64,000 nt of DNA from Thalassobius sp049116315 (GTDB taxonomy: Bacteria > Pseudomonadota > Alphaproteobacteria > Rhodobacterales > Rhodobacteraceae). Positions 1-8,708 of this stretch are shown here, one piece after another. The position numbers and the translations under genes were made by a program. Where the stretch lies: assembly GCA_049116315.1 (NCBI GenBank), contig JAGDZD010000003.1:62001-126000 (forward strand), read 5' to 3'. The notes below the pieces were generated by a model. That model saw only the letters and a list, made by a program, of their open reading frames with translations. It was not told where the DNA came from and did not search any database. How positions within the stretch are numbered: position 1 is the stretch's first letter; each line of letters begins with the position of its first letter.

Positions 1-740
1 ATCGACACCACGGACTGCGCGCTTGCGGCGGAATCTGCGGCGGCACCTGCGGCAGCAGAAATCTGCTTAACAGCTGTTGCAGCGCGTTGACCCTCGCGGC
101 GGGTGCGATCTGCGGCTTCCATCGCTTTTTCGCGTGCCTCTTCTGCGGCCATACGGGCCTGAGCCGCTTTCTGTGCCGCATCAGCCATTTTTTCGCGGCC
201 GGCGTCAATTTCCGCTTGAACGCGTGCTGTGTGCAGCATCGACAAGAGCAAAACAGCGCTCTCAAAAATCACGATCGCAGCGTGCAGAACAACGCGGGCC
301 AGATTTTCCAAAAGAGCGGCTTCGGGGAAGACCATGGTTGGCAGCAAAAGGCCAAACGACAGGTGGTGAACGGCTGTGACAACAACGGCCAACAGCAAGG
401 CTGGAATGCTGCCCATTGTTGAGACAATGGCCAGAACAGCAAAGAACATCATATGGGTGTCAATTTGCCAGCTGTGGCCTGCAAAGGCCGAAGTGAAGGC
501 AACACATTGACCCACCAGAGCAACGCTCAGGATCAGGGATTTCTGTTGCGGGGACATCCGCACCGAAACCAACGCCATGAGGGCAAACACCAAAGCGGCG
601 CCAATCACGGTCATCAAAGGTCCACCTACAAAAAAGGCGGACAAGGGCCCCAAGGGGGTCATGCCAAGCGCGACCCAGCGCGCTGTGCGTGTAAAGTTTG
701 CGGTTTCACCGCCGTGTTCAACCGAAGTCATGCTACTCAT
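1..740 (-). CDS. Methyl-accepting chemotaxis protein, N-terminal part (cut by window edge)
   Basis: The gene starts at 740 (ATG; a second in-frame ATG follows at 731) and runs off the left edge, so only about 246 residues are visible. Residues 22-175 form about six hydrophobic helices, including a conserved-looking stretch GHSWQIDTHMMFFA at 88-101. From about 175 the chain becomes a charged, Ala-rich cytoplasmic coiled coil (EAREKAMEAADRTRRE) typical of the start of a chemoreceptor signalling domain. The receptor tip and methylation helices lie outside the window. A membrane-bound rather than periplasmic sensor domain suggests it senses a membrane-soluble or energy-related signal (inference). 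Its ATG overlaps the stop of the upstream small gene by 4 bases, so the two are probably translated together. A diguanylate cyclase with the same sensor region is not excluded. Confidence 0.75.
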   Translation of the reverse strand, partial: MSSMTSVEHGGETANFTRTARWVALGMTPLGPLSAFFVGGPLMTVIGAALVFALMALVSVRMSPQQKSLILSVALVGQCVAFTSAFAGHSWQIDTHMMFFAVLAIVSTMGSIPALLLAVVVTAVHHLSFGLLLPTMVFPEAALLENLARVVLHAAIVIFESAVLLLSMLHTARVQAEIDAGREKMADAAQKAAQARMAAEEAREKAMEAADRTRREGQRAATAVKQISAAAGAAADSAASAQSVVS

Positions 741-1039
741 CCCGAAACACAAAAGAAACTTAAGGCGCCAGGGTCCACTAGGAACCAGGCACCGGCTGAT
801 TTGAAAGCATCCACGCTTGCCCCCGTGGCCAACGCTGATAGCGGGGCTTGGGTTGGTCCGACAATTGATCCGCCTGCCACACGCACAACTTCCTCTGCGC
901 CGCCACTCCAGGGAGGAGCAACCACGAGCATAGGTGTGTCATCAGACAATTGAGCGCCCATCGCCATTCCAGCGAATTGCAACCCAAAGCAGGTCACGAA
1001 TCCGAAGAACAACAGAGCGTAGGTTTGTATCGCTTTCAT
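737..1039 (-). CDS. Small exported protein of unknown function, coupled to the chemoreceptor gene
   Basis: A 100-residue protein with an N-terminal hydrophobic segment (MKAIQTYALLFFGFVTCFG, followed by a possible AMGA signal-peptidase site near residues 25-29), so it is probably secreted or membrane-anchored. The rest is Gly/Ala/Val-rich with no motif I recognise; two other Cys occur at residue 17 and near the C-terminus. The ribosome-binding sequence is modest (CTGAGG just before ATG). Its TGA overlaps the ATG of the chemoreceptor gene (ATGA), which supports a real two-gene operon. A role as a periplasmic partner of the receptor is only a guess from this coupling. Confidence 0.65.
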   Translation of the reverse strand: MKAIQTYALLFFGFVTCFGLQFAGMAMGAQLSDDTPMLVVAPPWSGGAEEVVRVAGGSIVGPTQAPLSALATGASVDAFKSAGAWFLVDPGALSFFCVSG

Positions 1040-1434
1040 GGCCTCAGGGTATGGGGCAATTCAGGCCGGTCAACGCACCTTCTCGAATGCGTCAACCGGA
1101 AGTCTCGAAAGGGGTAAAACAACCCATACCAAAGGCGGGAAACTTGCCTTTTCCCCCTAAAAATAAAGTGCTTCCAGACCTAAACTTTTTTGTAGACGCG
1201 GCAAAGGTGCAGAGAAATTTCGAAACTCAATTTTTCGGTGCGCGATTTTTTCTTGCCGATTGGTGGGAAACTTAGGTGATTCTCTATTGATTTGGCCTTT
1301 GGTGCGAACTGGCCGTTGACCGGCGTGCCGAAACCCCGCATCAACAGATAAAGACAGGGAAAAATCCCAAAATCACGCAAACTGCGGGCCTAAGCGTCAA
1401 ATCATGCTTGGGACAACAGCGGGACCGCTCGGGC
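1040..1434. other. Divergent intergenic region
   Basis: This stretch separates two divergently transcribed units (the chemoreceptor operon on the minus strand and the flavin reductase on the plus strand) and so must hold both promoters. I see no further gene, RNA or strong repeat in it. A TTG at 1408 would extend the flavin reductase by nine residues, but the ATG at 1435 fits the family better. Confidence 0.5.
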
Positions 1435-2313
1435 ATGGCTGAACTAAACAAACGCGATCTACGCAGTGCCTTTGGTAGCTTCATGACAGGGGTAACCGTT
1501 GTCACCGCGCGCACGGCCAAAGGGATTCCCGTCGGATTTACGGCCAACTCGTTTTCCTCGGTTTCGATGGAGCCGCCATTGGTTTTGGTTTGTCCGGGCA
1601 AATTTTTGTCGAGCTTTGGCGATTTTGAAACCTGCAGCCATTTTGCCATTTCGGTCCTCGCTGAGGGCCAAGAAGAGATTTCAAACCTGTTTGCCAGCTA
1701 CAAGGGCGATCGGTTTGCCCGGGTGAACTGCGAGGACGACGTGAATGGCGTCCCGGTTGTCCAAGGTGCGGTGAGCCGCTTTTCGTGCATAACGCATCAG
1801 GTTGTGCCTGCGGGCGACCATATCGTCTTGATCGGCGAGGTCACTGATTTCACCCAGTCCAGCGCACGCGGGTTGGGGTATGCCGCTGGCAGCTATTTCA
1901 GCCTAGGACTAGAGCTGGACGCCGGGTTGCCGTCTTCTGATGGCTTGGTGCCCTATTTGGGTGCGATCATTGAATGGAACGGCATGGTGTACCTTGAGGA
2001 CACGGGCGCGGGTTTTACCCTGCCATCCTTTGAGCTGGGCCAGCGTGGCAATCTGCGGGCGGCGCTTGCGGATGATCTGGAACGGGCGGGTATGCAGGTG
2101 CGTTTGGATCGGGTGTATTCGGTCTATGATGATGTGATGCAAAATCGGCACCACACCTATTTTCGCGCCGTCGCCGAGGCCCCGCGGGTCGGGGGCGCCG
2201 GGCGTTATGTCCCCATTGGAGAATTGCCGGGGTTGACGTTCGCAGCCCCATCGCAAGCGACGATGATGACGCGGTTTTCCCTTGAACATCAAACCCGGGA
2301 TCTTGGGCTTTAG
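1435..2313 (+). CDS. Flavin reductase family protein with C-terminal Nudix-like domain
   Basis: Residues 1-160 form an HpaC-type flavin reductase (FMN-binding split barrel): family-typical segments include SFMTGVTVVTAR (14-25), VGFTANSFSSVSMEPPLVL (33-51) and HIVLIGEV (129-136). Such proteins reduce FMN or FAD with NAD(P)H, usually for a partner monooxygenase. Residues 172-285 are an extra domain whose order resembles a Nudix fold: LGAIIEWNGMVYLED, then LPSFELGQRGNLRAALADDL, then YVPIGELPGLTFAAP. The catalytic Arg/Glu pattern of a Nudix box is not kept. I start at ATG 1435 (MAELNKRD), where homologues usually begin; a TTG at 1408 is the alternative. The gene ends convergently on the DUF4202 gene with a 4-base overlap. 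No partner monooxygenase is adjacent. Confidence 0.8.
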   Translation: MAELNKRDLRSAFGSFMTGVTVVTARTAKGIPVGFTANSFSSVSMEPPLVLVCPGKFLSSFGDFETCSHFAISVLAEGQEEISNLFASYKGDRFARVNCEDDVNGVPVVQGAVSRFSCITHQVVPAGDHIVLIGEVTDFTQSSARGLGYAAGSYFSLGLELDAGLPSSDGLVPYLGAIIEWNGMVYLEDTGAGFTLPSFELGQRGNLRAALADDLERAGMQVRLDRVYSVYDDVMQNRHHTYFRAVAEAPRVGGAGRYVPIGELPGLTFAAPSQATMMTRFSLEHQTRDLGL

Positions 2314-2870
2314 ATTTTGAAGGCTGCGGCCAGTTCGTCAGGCATTTCAAACTCGGCCAGCGCTTTGGCGCGCCCGTCTGCGGACATTTTGCGCGCGGTT
2401 TTGGCAACGATTTTCACCAAGTCTTCAGGGGTCCGGGTGCCCGCAAAGGGTTTCAGATACCAACGTACGAAGGTAAAGCAGATGACATCTTCAAAGGCCT
2501 GTACCTCCGCGTCTTTCTTGATGCCCTCTTTGCGCAGCATGCTGCCCGCCCGCTCTTGGTCTTCTTGAGAGTAGCCGGCCTCGCCCATGATCCCTGCCAC
2601 ACGCGCACCGTGACGTCGGCCTTGTTCTTGACGCCACGCGTAATAGCCAGCTTTGCCTTCGGGGTACTCTTTGCGGGGCAGCAACCAGCGTTCGATGTGC
2701 TGGCCACGGCAGGCGATTTGCAAAACGTCTGACGCATCCGGAAACAACGTGCCCAGCTCTGCGCTCATCCGCTGCCCATACAACAATGCGGCCGGTTGAC
2801 CGTCTTCTAAGGTTGGATCAGCAGCGTTTGCGGCGTCGATTGCGGCCAGAGCTTGTGTCAGGTTTGTCAT
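2310..2870 (-). CDS. DUF4202 domain-containing protein
   Basis: A 186-residue protein matching the DUF4202 family in pattern: DVLQIACRGQHIERWLLPR, then YYAWRQEQGRRHG, then QAFEDVICFTFVRWYL. The spaced His, Glu and Asp residues recall an HD-type metal hydrolase, but no function is established for this family to my knowledge. It is soluble with no signal peptide. The start at 2870 (MTNLTQAL) is preferred over an upstream in-frame ATG at 2927 because the intervening 19 residues do not look conserved. It is transcribed alone and its stop overlaps the end of the flavin reductase gene. Confidence 0.8.
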   Translation of the reverse strand: MTNLTQALAAIDAANAADPTLEDGQPAALLYGQRMSAELGTLFPDASDVLQIACRGQHIERWLLPRKEYPEGKAGYYAWRQEQGRRHGARVAGIMGEAGYSQEDQERAGSMLRKEGIKKDAEVQAFEDVICFTFVRWYLKPFAGTRTPEDLVKIVAKTARKMSADGRAKALAEFEMPDELAAAFKI

Positions 2871-3040
2871 TGGGTATCCCGTTTCTGTAGGTGCCCCTAT
2901 CAAGGCGCAATCTGGGGCAAAGCGCAAGTCGCCTCACCCGGCCAACCGGCCTGTGGAGCGCCCACGGATTTGGCCATCAAGGCACAAACCCAAGGGCATG
3001 TTGGTGGAATGGACTGGGCGGAACGTGGTGGCGACAGGAG

Positions 3041-3811
3041 TTACCAAAGTGATCCAGCGTTGACTTGGAAATCTTCCATCGTCATGGCCCGGCCTGCGTC
3101 GCTGACCAGAAAGGCCACCAATTCTGCGACCTCTTGCGGTTGGACAAGTTTGCCTTGCGGGTTTGACGCTTCGTATTTTGCGACAACCTCGGCGCGGGGG
3201 GCGCCTTCGGCGACTTCGTCGTCAATGAATTGCTTTAGCATTTCGGTTTCGACCCATGTGGGGCTGATGCTGTTGCAGGTCACGCCTTTTGCGGCCCCCT
3301 CAAGGCTGACACAGCGTCCAAGCCCAAGCAGCCCGGCCTTTGACGCGCAGTAGGCCGCATTGTCCGCCATGCCGTTGTGGGCGGCAACCGAGGCAAGATT
3401 GATGATCCGACCCCATTCGTTTGCGACCATTGACGGCATCACGGCACGGATCATTTTGAACGATCCCGTAAGGTTGGTGTCGATTGTGTCGTCCCAAAGG
3501 GCATCGGGGTGATCGATCACGGCGGCTTCTTCATAGATCCCGGCGGCGTTGATCAGGATGTCGACTTTCCCCTGCTCGGCCATCACGAATTGGGTAAAGG
3601 CGGCGACGCTGGCGCTGTCACGCACGTCCAATTGGCCAAATTTCACCACGCCCTCGCTCTCTGCTGCCATGGGGGCGGTGATCTCTGGATCGTTGCCGCG
3701 TCGGGCGCCGACATAAACGGTAATGCCGTCGCTGGCCAAACGCTTGGCAATTGCGCGGCCCATGCCCGAAAGACCACCCGATACAATCGCAGTTCTGGAA
3801 TGAGCGTTCAT
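3041..3811 (-). CDS. Short-chain dehydrogenase/reductase (SDR)
   Basis: A classical SDR of 256 residues. The cofactor-binding loop is SGGLSGMGRAIA (11-22), the structural NAAG motif is at 88-91, and the catalytic residues are Ser141, Tyr154 and Lys158 (AAYCASKAG). The C-terminal half (CNSISPTWVETEM and a SDAGRAMT loop) resembles 3-hydroxybutyrate dehydrogenase and acetoacetyl-CoA reductase types, with a substrate lid near residues 185-215. The acidic or basic residue deciding NADH versus NADPH is not clear (VGARRG suggests NADPH). Substrate cannot be assigned. It appears monocistronic; the upstream region to 4185 holds no gene. Confidence 0.85.
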   Translation of the reverse strand: MNAHSRTAIVSGGLSGMGRAIAKRLASDGITVYVGARRGNDPEITAPMAAESEGVVKFGQLDVRDSASVAAFTQFVMAEQGKVDILINAAGIYEEAAVIDHPDALWDDTIDTNLTGSFKMIRAVMPSMVANEWGRIINLASVAAHNGMADNAAYCASKAGLLGLGRCVSLEGAAKGVTCNSISPTWVETEMLKQFIDDEVAEGAPRAEVVAKYEASNPQGKLVQPQEVAELVAFLVSDAGRAMTMEDFQVNAGSLW

Positions 3812-4185
3812 CTTGGTTTTCTCCGGGGTTGGGGATCAGAAGGGTTGCCTTGTTGTAAGGACTATTGCGCCCTTGGCAACCAGATCGGGTCAATCCAAGC
3901 GGTCTGCGCGCATTCTGACCTATGGAGGTGGCAAAAGGCCCCGCGGGTGTGCCGCGAGGCCTGCCAAACCCCGTGGGATGGGTTCGGATATTGGTGAAGC
4001 GCCCATGCCAGTCGCTGCGGGTTGGCGCAAAAACCGGTTATGTGCGGTTCCTCACCACATATCCCTCAATACGTCCGCAGTTTCCGTTTCGTTAAGAACC
4101 GGGGCTAAGCGCATCTGATTGCGTGGGGTGGACCACACAAGTTGCTGTTAAAGCTGCTGGCGGTGTGACATCGAAATGCGGCCAC
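3812..4185. other. Intergenic region, no gene seen
   Basis: This interval lies between the end of the large histidine kinase gene and the start of the SDR gene, both on the minus strand. It should carry the SDR promoter. I see no RNA gene, repeat or clear terminator hairpin. Confidence 0.4.
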
Positions 4186-6246
4186 TTAGGCCAGTGGGAT
4201 GGTAAAGCTAAACCGGCTGCCTTTGCCTTCGGTGCTGGTGACCCAAATGTCGCCACCATGCATCACCACCAGCTTCTTGGTGATTGCCAGACCCAAACCA
4301 GTGCCACCAGCGCGGCGCACATCGGGATTTTCGACCTGATGAAAGCTTTCAAAGATTTTGTCGAGTTGCGCGGCAGGCACCCCAAACCCTGTGTCTGTGA
4401 CATGGAATGTCAGATCCGTGCCGCTGGTTTCGGTTTGGATCGCAATTTCGCCCGCGTCGGTGAATTTGACCGCGTTGCCCACAAGGTTGATCAAAACCTG
4501 TTTCAGACGGGTTTCATCCGCCAGAATTGCGACATCGTCGACTTCGGCCCAAAGTTCGATCGATTTGCTGTCGGCTTGTTGTTGGAACTGGTCAACGATG
4601 TCTTCGATCAGGCCGCGCACCGGCATTGGCTCGGGATGAAGAGACATTTTGCCTTCTTCGATTTTGGAATAATCCAGCGTTTCCTGAATGAGGTTCAGCA
4701 GATGTTTCCCTGAGGCATCCATTTTTTCTGCATAGCGGGCCACAGTGTCGAGCAGGGTCTGCGTCTTTTCCGTCAGTTGGTTCTGCTCGGTTGCAGTGTC
4801 TTGCAAGGCTGTCTGCAGCGCCCGTGTGGCGGGCAAATTCTGTGGTGCGGCCAGAAAGGCGTTGTAACCCAAGATCACCGTCAAAGGTGTGCGCAGCTCA
4901 TGGCTGATGATGTTGAGAAATTCTGTCTTGGCCTCACTGGCGGCCTCGGCCCCGATTTGCGCTTGCTTGAGTTCGGTGATGTCGACACGCACGCCAACAG
5001 TCCAGCCGTTTTGGGTTTTACGTTCGGCCACACGCAGCCATGTGCCATCGGCAAGCAGCTGCTCGAACTCATAATTGGCGTCTTTATGCGCATTTAGCCG
5101 GTCTTGGATCCAGGCCTCTTCTTGACCCTGTGCCTGCGGATAGCGCCCACGGGACACGCCGTCGCGGATGATGTCCTCAAATCGCCGTCCCCGGCTGAGG
5201 AGGTCGGCGGAGGGTCCATAAAGCCGTTGGTATTGCTGGTTGTACAGCACAAGACGGTCGTCCTCGTCATACAGTGCAAAGCCATCGGAAATGGCGTTGA
5301 TCGCGCTAAGCAGGTTCTGTTCGGCATTGGTTTTGCGCCGGTTCAATTCGATGAAGTAGGCGGAAATCAACAACAGGAATACGGTGACCAGCAACAACCA
5401 GAATCGCAGGTTTTGTCGTTCAGCCGCATAGGTGGGCCAACCATTTTTTGGCCCTACGGCCAGTTCCCAGTGACCAATTGGCAGGTCAATCCGCAACAGA
5501 ACCGGCGTTTGAGAGAACAGGCTTTGCGCGCCAAACAATGGGGATTGCGCCGAAACCGCGGGGTCAACACGGCGCACAGCAATATCCATCACCGATTGTG
5601 CTTTGCTTAGCCCGGTGTGTTCAAAGAAGGTTGGGCCATCCAATGTCAGTTGCAAAGTGCCCCAGACCGGTCCGGTTTGACTTTGGGGGGACATGACCGG
5701 TGATGTCAGCACAAATCCATTGCGCCCATTGGGCAGGGGAACCAGCCCTTCGACAAAGGTGTCGCCGGTTTCAAGGGCGCGAAATGCTGCGGGGGCCCCT
5801 TCGGCGTCGCGGGCCTGCGACCATTGTTTGGCCGGCTCTGTTTGGTCCGCGGGATAGACATGGCGCAGCCGCAGATCAGGTGCGTCGGCAATATGGCTCA
5901 GGGTCGGCGCGCCACTTGTGGCCTGTGCGACCAGGGTATGAAACTGCGCCTCTGTCATATCAGGGTGCACCGAAGTCGCGGCGGCGAGGCTGCGCATCAT
6001 CATGATCTTGCTTTGCAATTCACCTTCGAGGCGGGCTTGTAATGTGTTGGCTTGTTGGGCCAACTCATGCGCCAGAATTGACTGGCTGCGACTGACCACA
6101 TTGCGTTCCATAACGAAATCGATCACCGCCATTGATCCGATCACATAGAGATAGATCATGAGGTGGGCGTTATCGCGAAGGGTGCGAATGAGCCGGCGAA
6201 GCCCCCGCGTGCGCGGGCCGTGCCAAAAAGCGTTTCCTGTTTGCAT
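4186..6246 (-). CDS. Membrane sensor histidine kinase with periplasmic and PAS domains
   Basis: A 686-residue kinase. A transmembrane helix at about 28-44 and a second at 280-299 flank a periplasmic domain of some 230 residues that looks CHASE-like (MMMRSLAAATSVHPDMTEAQF). A PAS domain follows (about 312-425; INAISDGFALYDEDDRLVLYN), then the HisKA domain with phosphoacceptor His449 (ISHELRTPLT) and an HATPase domain with N box (LINLVGNAVKF), G1 (DTGFGVP) and G2 (GGTGLGLAIT). His449 to the conserved YSKIEEGK is about 79 residues, longer than the usual 55 or so, which implies extended DHp helices. There is no receiver domain, so it needs a separate one: candidates sit just downstream of the divergent kinase. 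The ligand is unknown. Confidence 0.88.
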   Translation of the reverse strand: MQTGNAFWHGPRTRGLRRLIRTLRDNAHLMIYLYVIGSMAVIDFVMERNVVSRSQSILAHELAQQANTLQARLEGELQSKIMMMRSLAAATSVHPDMTEAQFHTLVAQATSGAPTLSHIADAPDLRLRHVYPADQTEPAKQWSQARDAEGAPAAFRALETGDTFVEGLVPLPNGRNGFVLTSPVMSPQSQTGPVWGTLQLTLDGPTFFEHTGLSKAQSVMDIAVRRVDPAVSAQSPLFGAQSLFSQTPVLLRIDLPIGHWELAVGPKNGWPTYAAERQNLRFWLLLVTVFLLLISAYFIELNRRKTNAEQNLLSAINAISDGFALYDEDDRLVLYNQQYQRLYGPSADLLSRGRRFEDIIRDGVSRGRYPQAQGQEEAWIQDRLNAHKDANYEFEQLLADGTWLRVAERKTQNGWTVGVRVDITELKQAQIGAEAASEAKTEFLNIISHELRTPLTVILGYNAFLAAPQNLPATRALQTALQDTATEQNQLTEKTQTLLDTVARYAEKMDASGKHLLNLIQETLDYSKIEEGKMSLHPEPMPVRGLIEDIVDQFQQQADSKSIELWAEVDDVAILADETRLKQVLINLVGNAVKFTDAGEIAIQTETSGTDLTFHVTDTGFGVPAAQLDKIFESFHQVENPDVRRAGGTGLGLAITKKLVVMHGGDIWVTSTEGKGSRFSFTIPLA

Positions 6247-6502
6247 CTGCTTGCCTGACCTTTGCCCCTTGGTGGGGCTTTTGCCAAAGTATGTCCTGCA
6301 ACGCAGGTTTGCGCCAGATGGGACATTTTTTCAGCCCACCATTGTTGCAGCGAAACGCCTGTTTAATTGGTGTTTTGGCGGTGACTCCTTGTTGCGAACA
6401 CAATTGGGTCGCAAATTTGCCGCCATCCCAAGCGATAACATCCCCTGTTGAAGCGCCCATGTTGGGCCCAGTTATTATTGGTATCGGTGTAAGAGGTATC
6501 TT

Positions 6503-7852
6503 GTGTTTATTGAGTATTTACCGTTTGGCGCTGCCGCCGGCCAGATTTCGGGGGCCAGCTTGTTAGACATCGCTTTTCCTTTGGCCGCTGGGGCAACGTT
6601 GCTTTGGATCGTGCGCAAAAATCGAAAAACCTCTGCCTTTGAAGCGCGCCCGTACCGTCTGATTGATCCCGCTGCACAACAGATCCCCGCCACGGCCTTC
6701 ATGGCTCCGCTCGGGCGACAACAGCAAACTCTTCCGCCAGATCCGCGTTTTGGACCAAATGAGGCCAGTCTTGCCCTGTTGTCTTTTGGGGCGGATCAGC
6801 CGTCGGATCCTGAAACCTATGATCCCGTTCTGGCCATGGACGCTGCATTTTCCACATTGATGGACGAAGTTTTTGTGTTCACACCGCGCTCGCATGAGGT
6901 GGTGTTTATGAACGCTCGGGCACAGGCCCGGTGTAACGTGGCCCTGGATGCCAAACGCCCAAGGATCTGGGAATTGGTTGATGGGCTTGGCGTAAACCGG
7001 TTGGACGCGACCCTCACCAAGATGAAACAGGATCAGCGCGACACCGCACGGGTGAGCGCTAATCTGGGTCAGGGCAAAGCTGTATTTGAGGTGCGCCCAC
7101 TTTTGCAGGACGGTGCCGAAAAATGCTATGTCGGCGTTCTCAAAGAAATCCCAATTGAGTTTACGCACCCGAAAAACGAAATTCTGATTGCAACGGTGTC
7201 CCACGAATTGCGCACGCCTTTGACCTCTGTAAAGGGGGCAATCGATATGCTGCGCTCGGGCGACCTCGGCGAGTTGAGCACCAAAGCCAAGCAAACCTTG
7301 CAGATCGCGCAGCGCAACGTCGAGCGGATGAAGCGGCTGACAGACGATCTTTTGGATCTTCAGCGGGCCGATGCGGGCCAGATCGATCCGGCCTTCAAGG
7401 TGTTTGATCTAAGCGGTTTGGTGAGACAGTCGATCGAGGACAACGCTGAATACGCCAGAACCTGCAACGTTGATCTGAAAGCCAACACGTATAAGAATGC
7501 TTGGGTGTCGGCCGACCGAGATCAGATCCTGCAAGTTCTTGCAAATCTGATTTCAAATGCGGCCAAGGCTTCGCCTTCTGACTCCACTGTATTGGTTTCG
7601 ATGTTGGATCGTGGTTCATCGCATCGGATTTCGGTGATCGATCATGGTTGCGGCGTCCCATTGGCGCAGCAATCCAAATTGTTCACGCCGTTCGCAACCT
7701 CTATGGGCACTGCAAATGGCATCAAAGGATCGGGTTTGGGGCTCAGCCTTAGCCAATCTTTGATCGAGGCCCATGCAGGTGACATTGGCTTTGAGTCTGT
7801 TCAAGACCACGGCAGCGTTTTCCATTTTGACCTTCCAAAGGCCAAACGCTAG
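6503..7852 (+). CDS. PAS-domain sensor histidine kinase
   Basis: A 449-residue kinase starting at GTG 6503, preceded by AAGAGG. One N-terminal hydrophobic stretch (about 18-37) may anchor it in the membrane. Residues about 110-215 form a PAS-like domain (LMDEVFVFTPRSHEVVFMN). HisKA follows with phosphoacceptor His234 (VSHELRTPLTSVKG) and then HATPase_c: LANLISNAAKASPSD, DHGCGVP and GSGLGLSLS. It lies head to head with the large kinase at 4186-6246, with 256 bases between, and is 77 bases ahead of a single-domain response regulator on the same strand, which is the likely phosphate acceptor. Confidence 0.88.
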   Translation: MFIEYLPFGAAAGQISGASLLDIAFPLAAGATLLWIVRKNRKTSAFEARPYRLIDPAAQQIPATAFMAPLGRQQQTLPPDPRFGPNEASLALLSFGADQPSDPETYDPVLAMDAAFSTLMDEVFVFTPRSHEVVFMNARAQARCNVALDAKRPRIWELVDGLGVNRLDATLTKMKQDQRDTARVSANLGQGKAVFEVRPLLQDGAEKCYVGVLKEIPIEFTHPKNEILIATVSHELRTPLTSVKGAIDMLRSGDLGELSTKAKQTLQIAQRNVERMKRLTDDLLDLQRADAGQIDPAFKVFDLSGLVRQSIEDNAEYARTCNVDLKANTYKNAWVSADRDQILQVLANLISNAAKASPSDSTVLVSMLDRGSSHRISVIDHGCGVPLAQQSKLFTPFATSMGTANGIKGSGLGLSLSQSLIEAHAGDIGFESVQDHGSVFHFDLPKAKR

Positions 7853-7929
7853 CTTTGAATTCAGTCGGCTTGTGCGCGGCGCCCGGGGGGGAGCCAGCAC
7901 AAGCCGGGTGGATCAGGAGGGGCAGGGAT

Positions 7930-8322
7930 ATGACACAGGCACTTAGGGTTTTGCACGTCGAGGACGATGCTGATATCCGTGAAATCACCGAGCTGGCGCT
8001 TGCGATGGTGGGGCAAATGACCTTGGTGCAATGTGCCAGCGGCGCTGAGGCCTTAGCGCAGGCAGGCCATCAGACAGTGGATTTGCTGTTGCTTGATCAA
8101 ATGATGCCCGGCATGAGTGGCGCCGAAACTCTAAGCGCGCTGCGGAATTTGCCTGACTATGCCCGCACGCCGGTGATCTTTATGACCGCCCGCGCGCAGC
8201 AAAGTGATTTAGATGAGCTAAAGGCCTTGGGAGCCGCGGCCATCATTCCCAAACCATTTGAAGCCATGACTTTGGCGCAAGAGATTGAAAGCATTTGGCA
8301 AAAATGTCAGGCAGCGGTCTGA
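7930..8322 (+). CDS. Single-domain response regulator (receiver only)
   Basis: 130 residues consisting of one receiver domain. Acidic pocket residues are at EDD (11-13), the phosphoacceptor is Asp56 (LLLLDQMMPGMSG), with Thr86 (IFMTARAQ) and Lys108 (IPKPFE) completing the active site. No output domain is present, so it acts by protein contact or as a phosphate shuttle, as CheY- or Spo0F-like proteins do. The start at 7930 follows GGAGGGGCAGGG. It is the last gene of a two-gene unit with the PAS kinase and ends 11 bases from the end of the convergent Hpt gene. Together with that gene it could form a His-Asp-His-Asp relay (inference). Confidence 0.88.
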   Translation: MTQALRVLHVEDDADIREITELALAMVGQMTLVQCASGAEALAQAGHQTVDLLLLDQMMPGMSGAETLSALRNLPDYARTPVIFMTARAQQSDLDELKALGAAAIIPKPFEAMTLAQEIESIWQKCQAAV

Positions 8323-8333
8323 GCGCCTGACGC

Positions 8334-8708
8334 TCAGTCGTCGCTGTCTACGATTAGGGCCATTTCGCCAAGCATATCGTCAATCGCGGACAGGGTGGCC
8401 GCAAATGCCGATTGATCCGGTGTTAAAGAGGCCAGCAGATCATCAATGGAACTTTCGGCTGTGCTGCACAGCGCGCCAAGATCGTGATACCCCATAGGCG
8501 CGGCTAGACCGACGGTTTTGTGTGCAACGGCGCGGATCGTTTCCAGTGTCGTGCGCGGATCGCGATCCAGCTGAGGGCCTTCGCGCAAGGTTTCCAATGC
8601 GTCTAGCCTTTGCCTGATGCTGACGCGAAATCGGGGCTGCATTTCCGCCAGCTTGGCGGCGATTTGCGATGACATTTGAAGGGGCGCAGCCTCTGGCACG
8701 ATGCGCAT
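8334..8708 (-). CDS. Hpt (histidine phosphotransfer) domain protein
   Basis: 124 residues, mostly helical. The motif AVAHKTVGLAAPMG puts a phosphorylatable His at residue 63, in the usual Hpt HxxKG-like setting, followed by a helix with the ALCSTAESS pattern seen in Hpt proteins. No kinase or receiver domain is attached. It begins directly after the TAA of the upstream response regulator gene (TAAATG), so the two are co-transcribed and probably translationally coupled. An in-frame ATG eleven residues later is an alternative start. It probably passes phosphate between the receivers and kinases of this cluster. Confidence 0.82.
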   Translation of the reverse strand: MRIVPEAAPLQMSSQIAAKLAEMQPRFRVSIRQRLDALETLREGPQLDRDPRTTLETIRAVAHKTVGLAAPMGYHDLGALCSTAESSIDDLLASLTPDQSAFAATLSAIDDMLGEMALIVDSDD

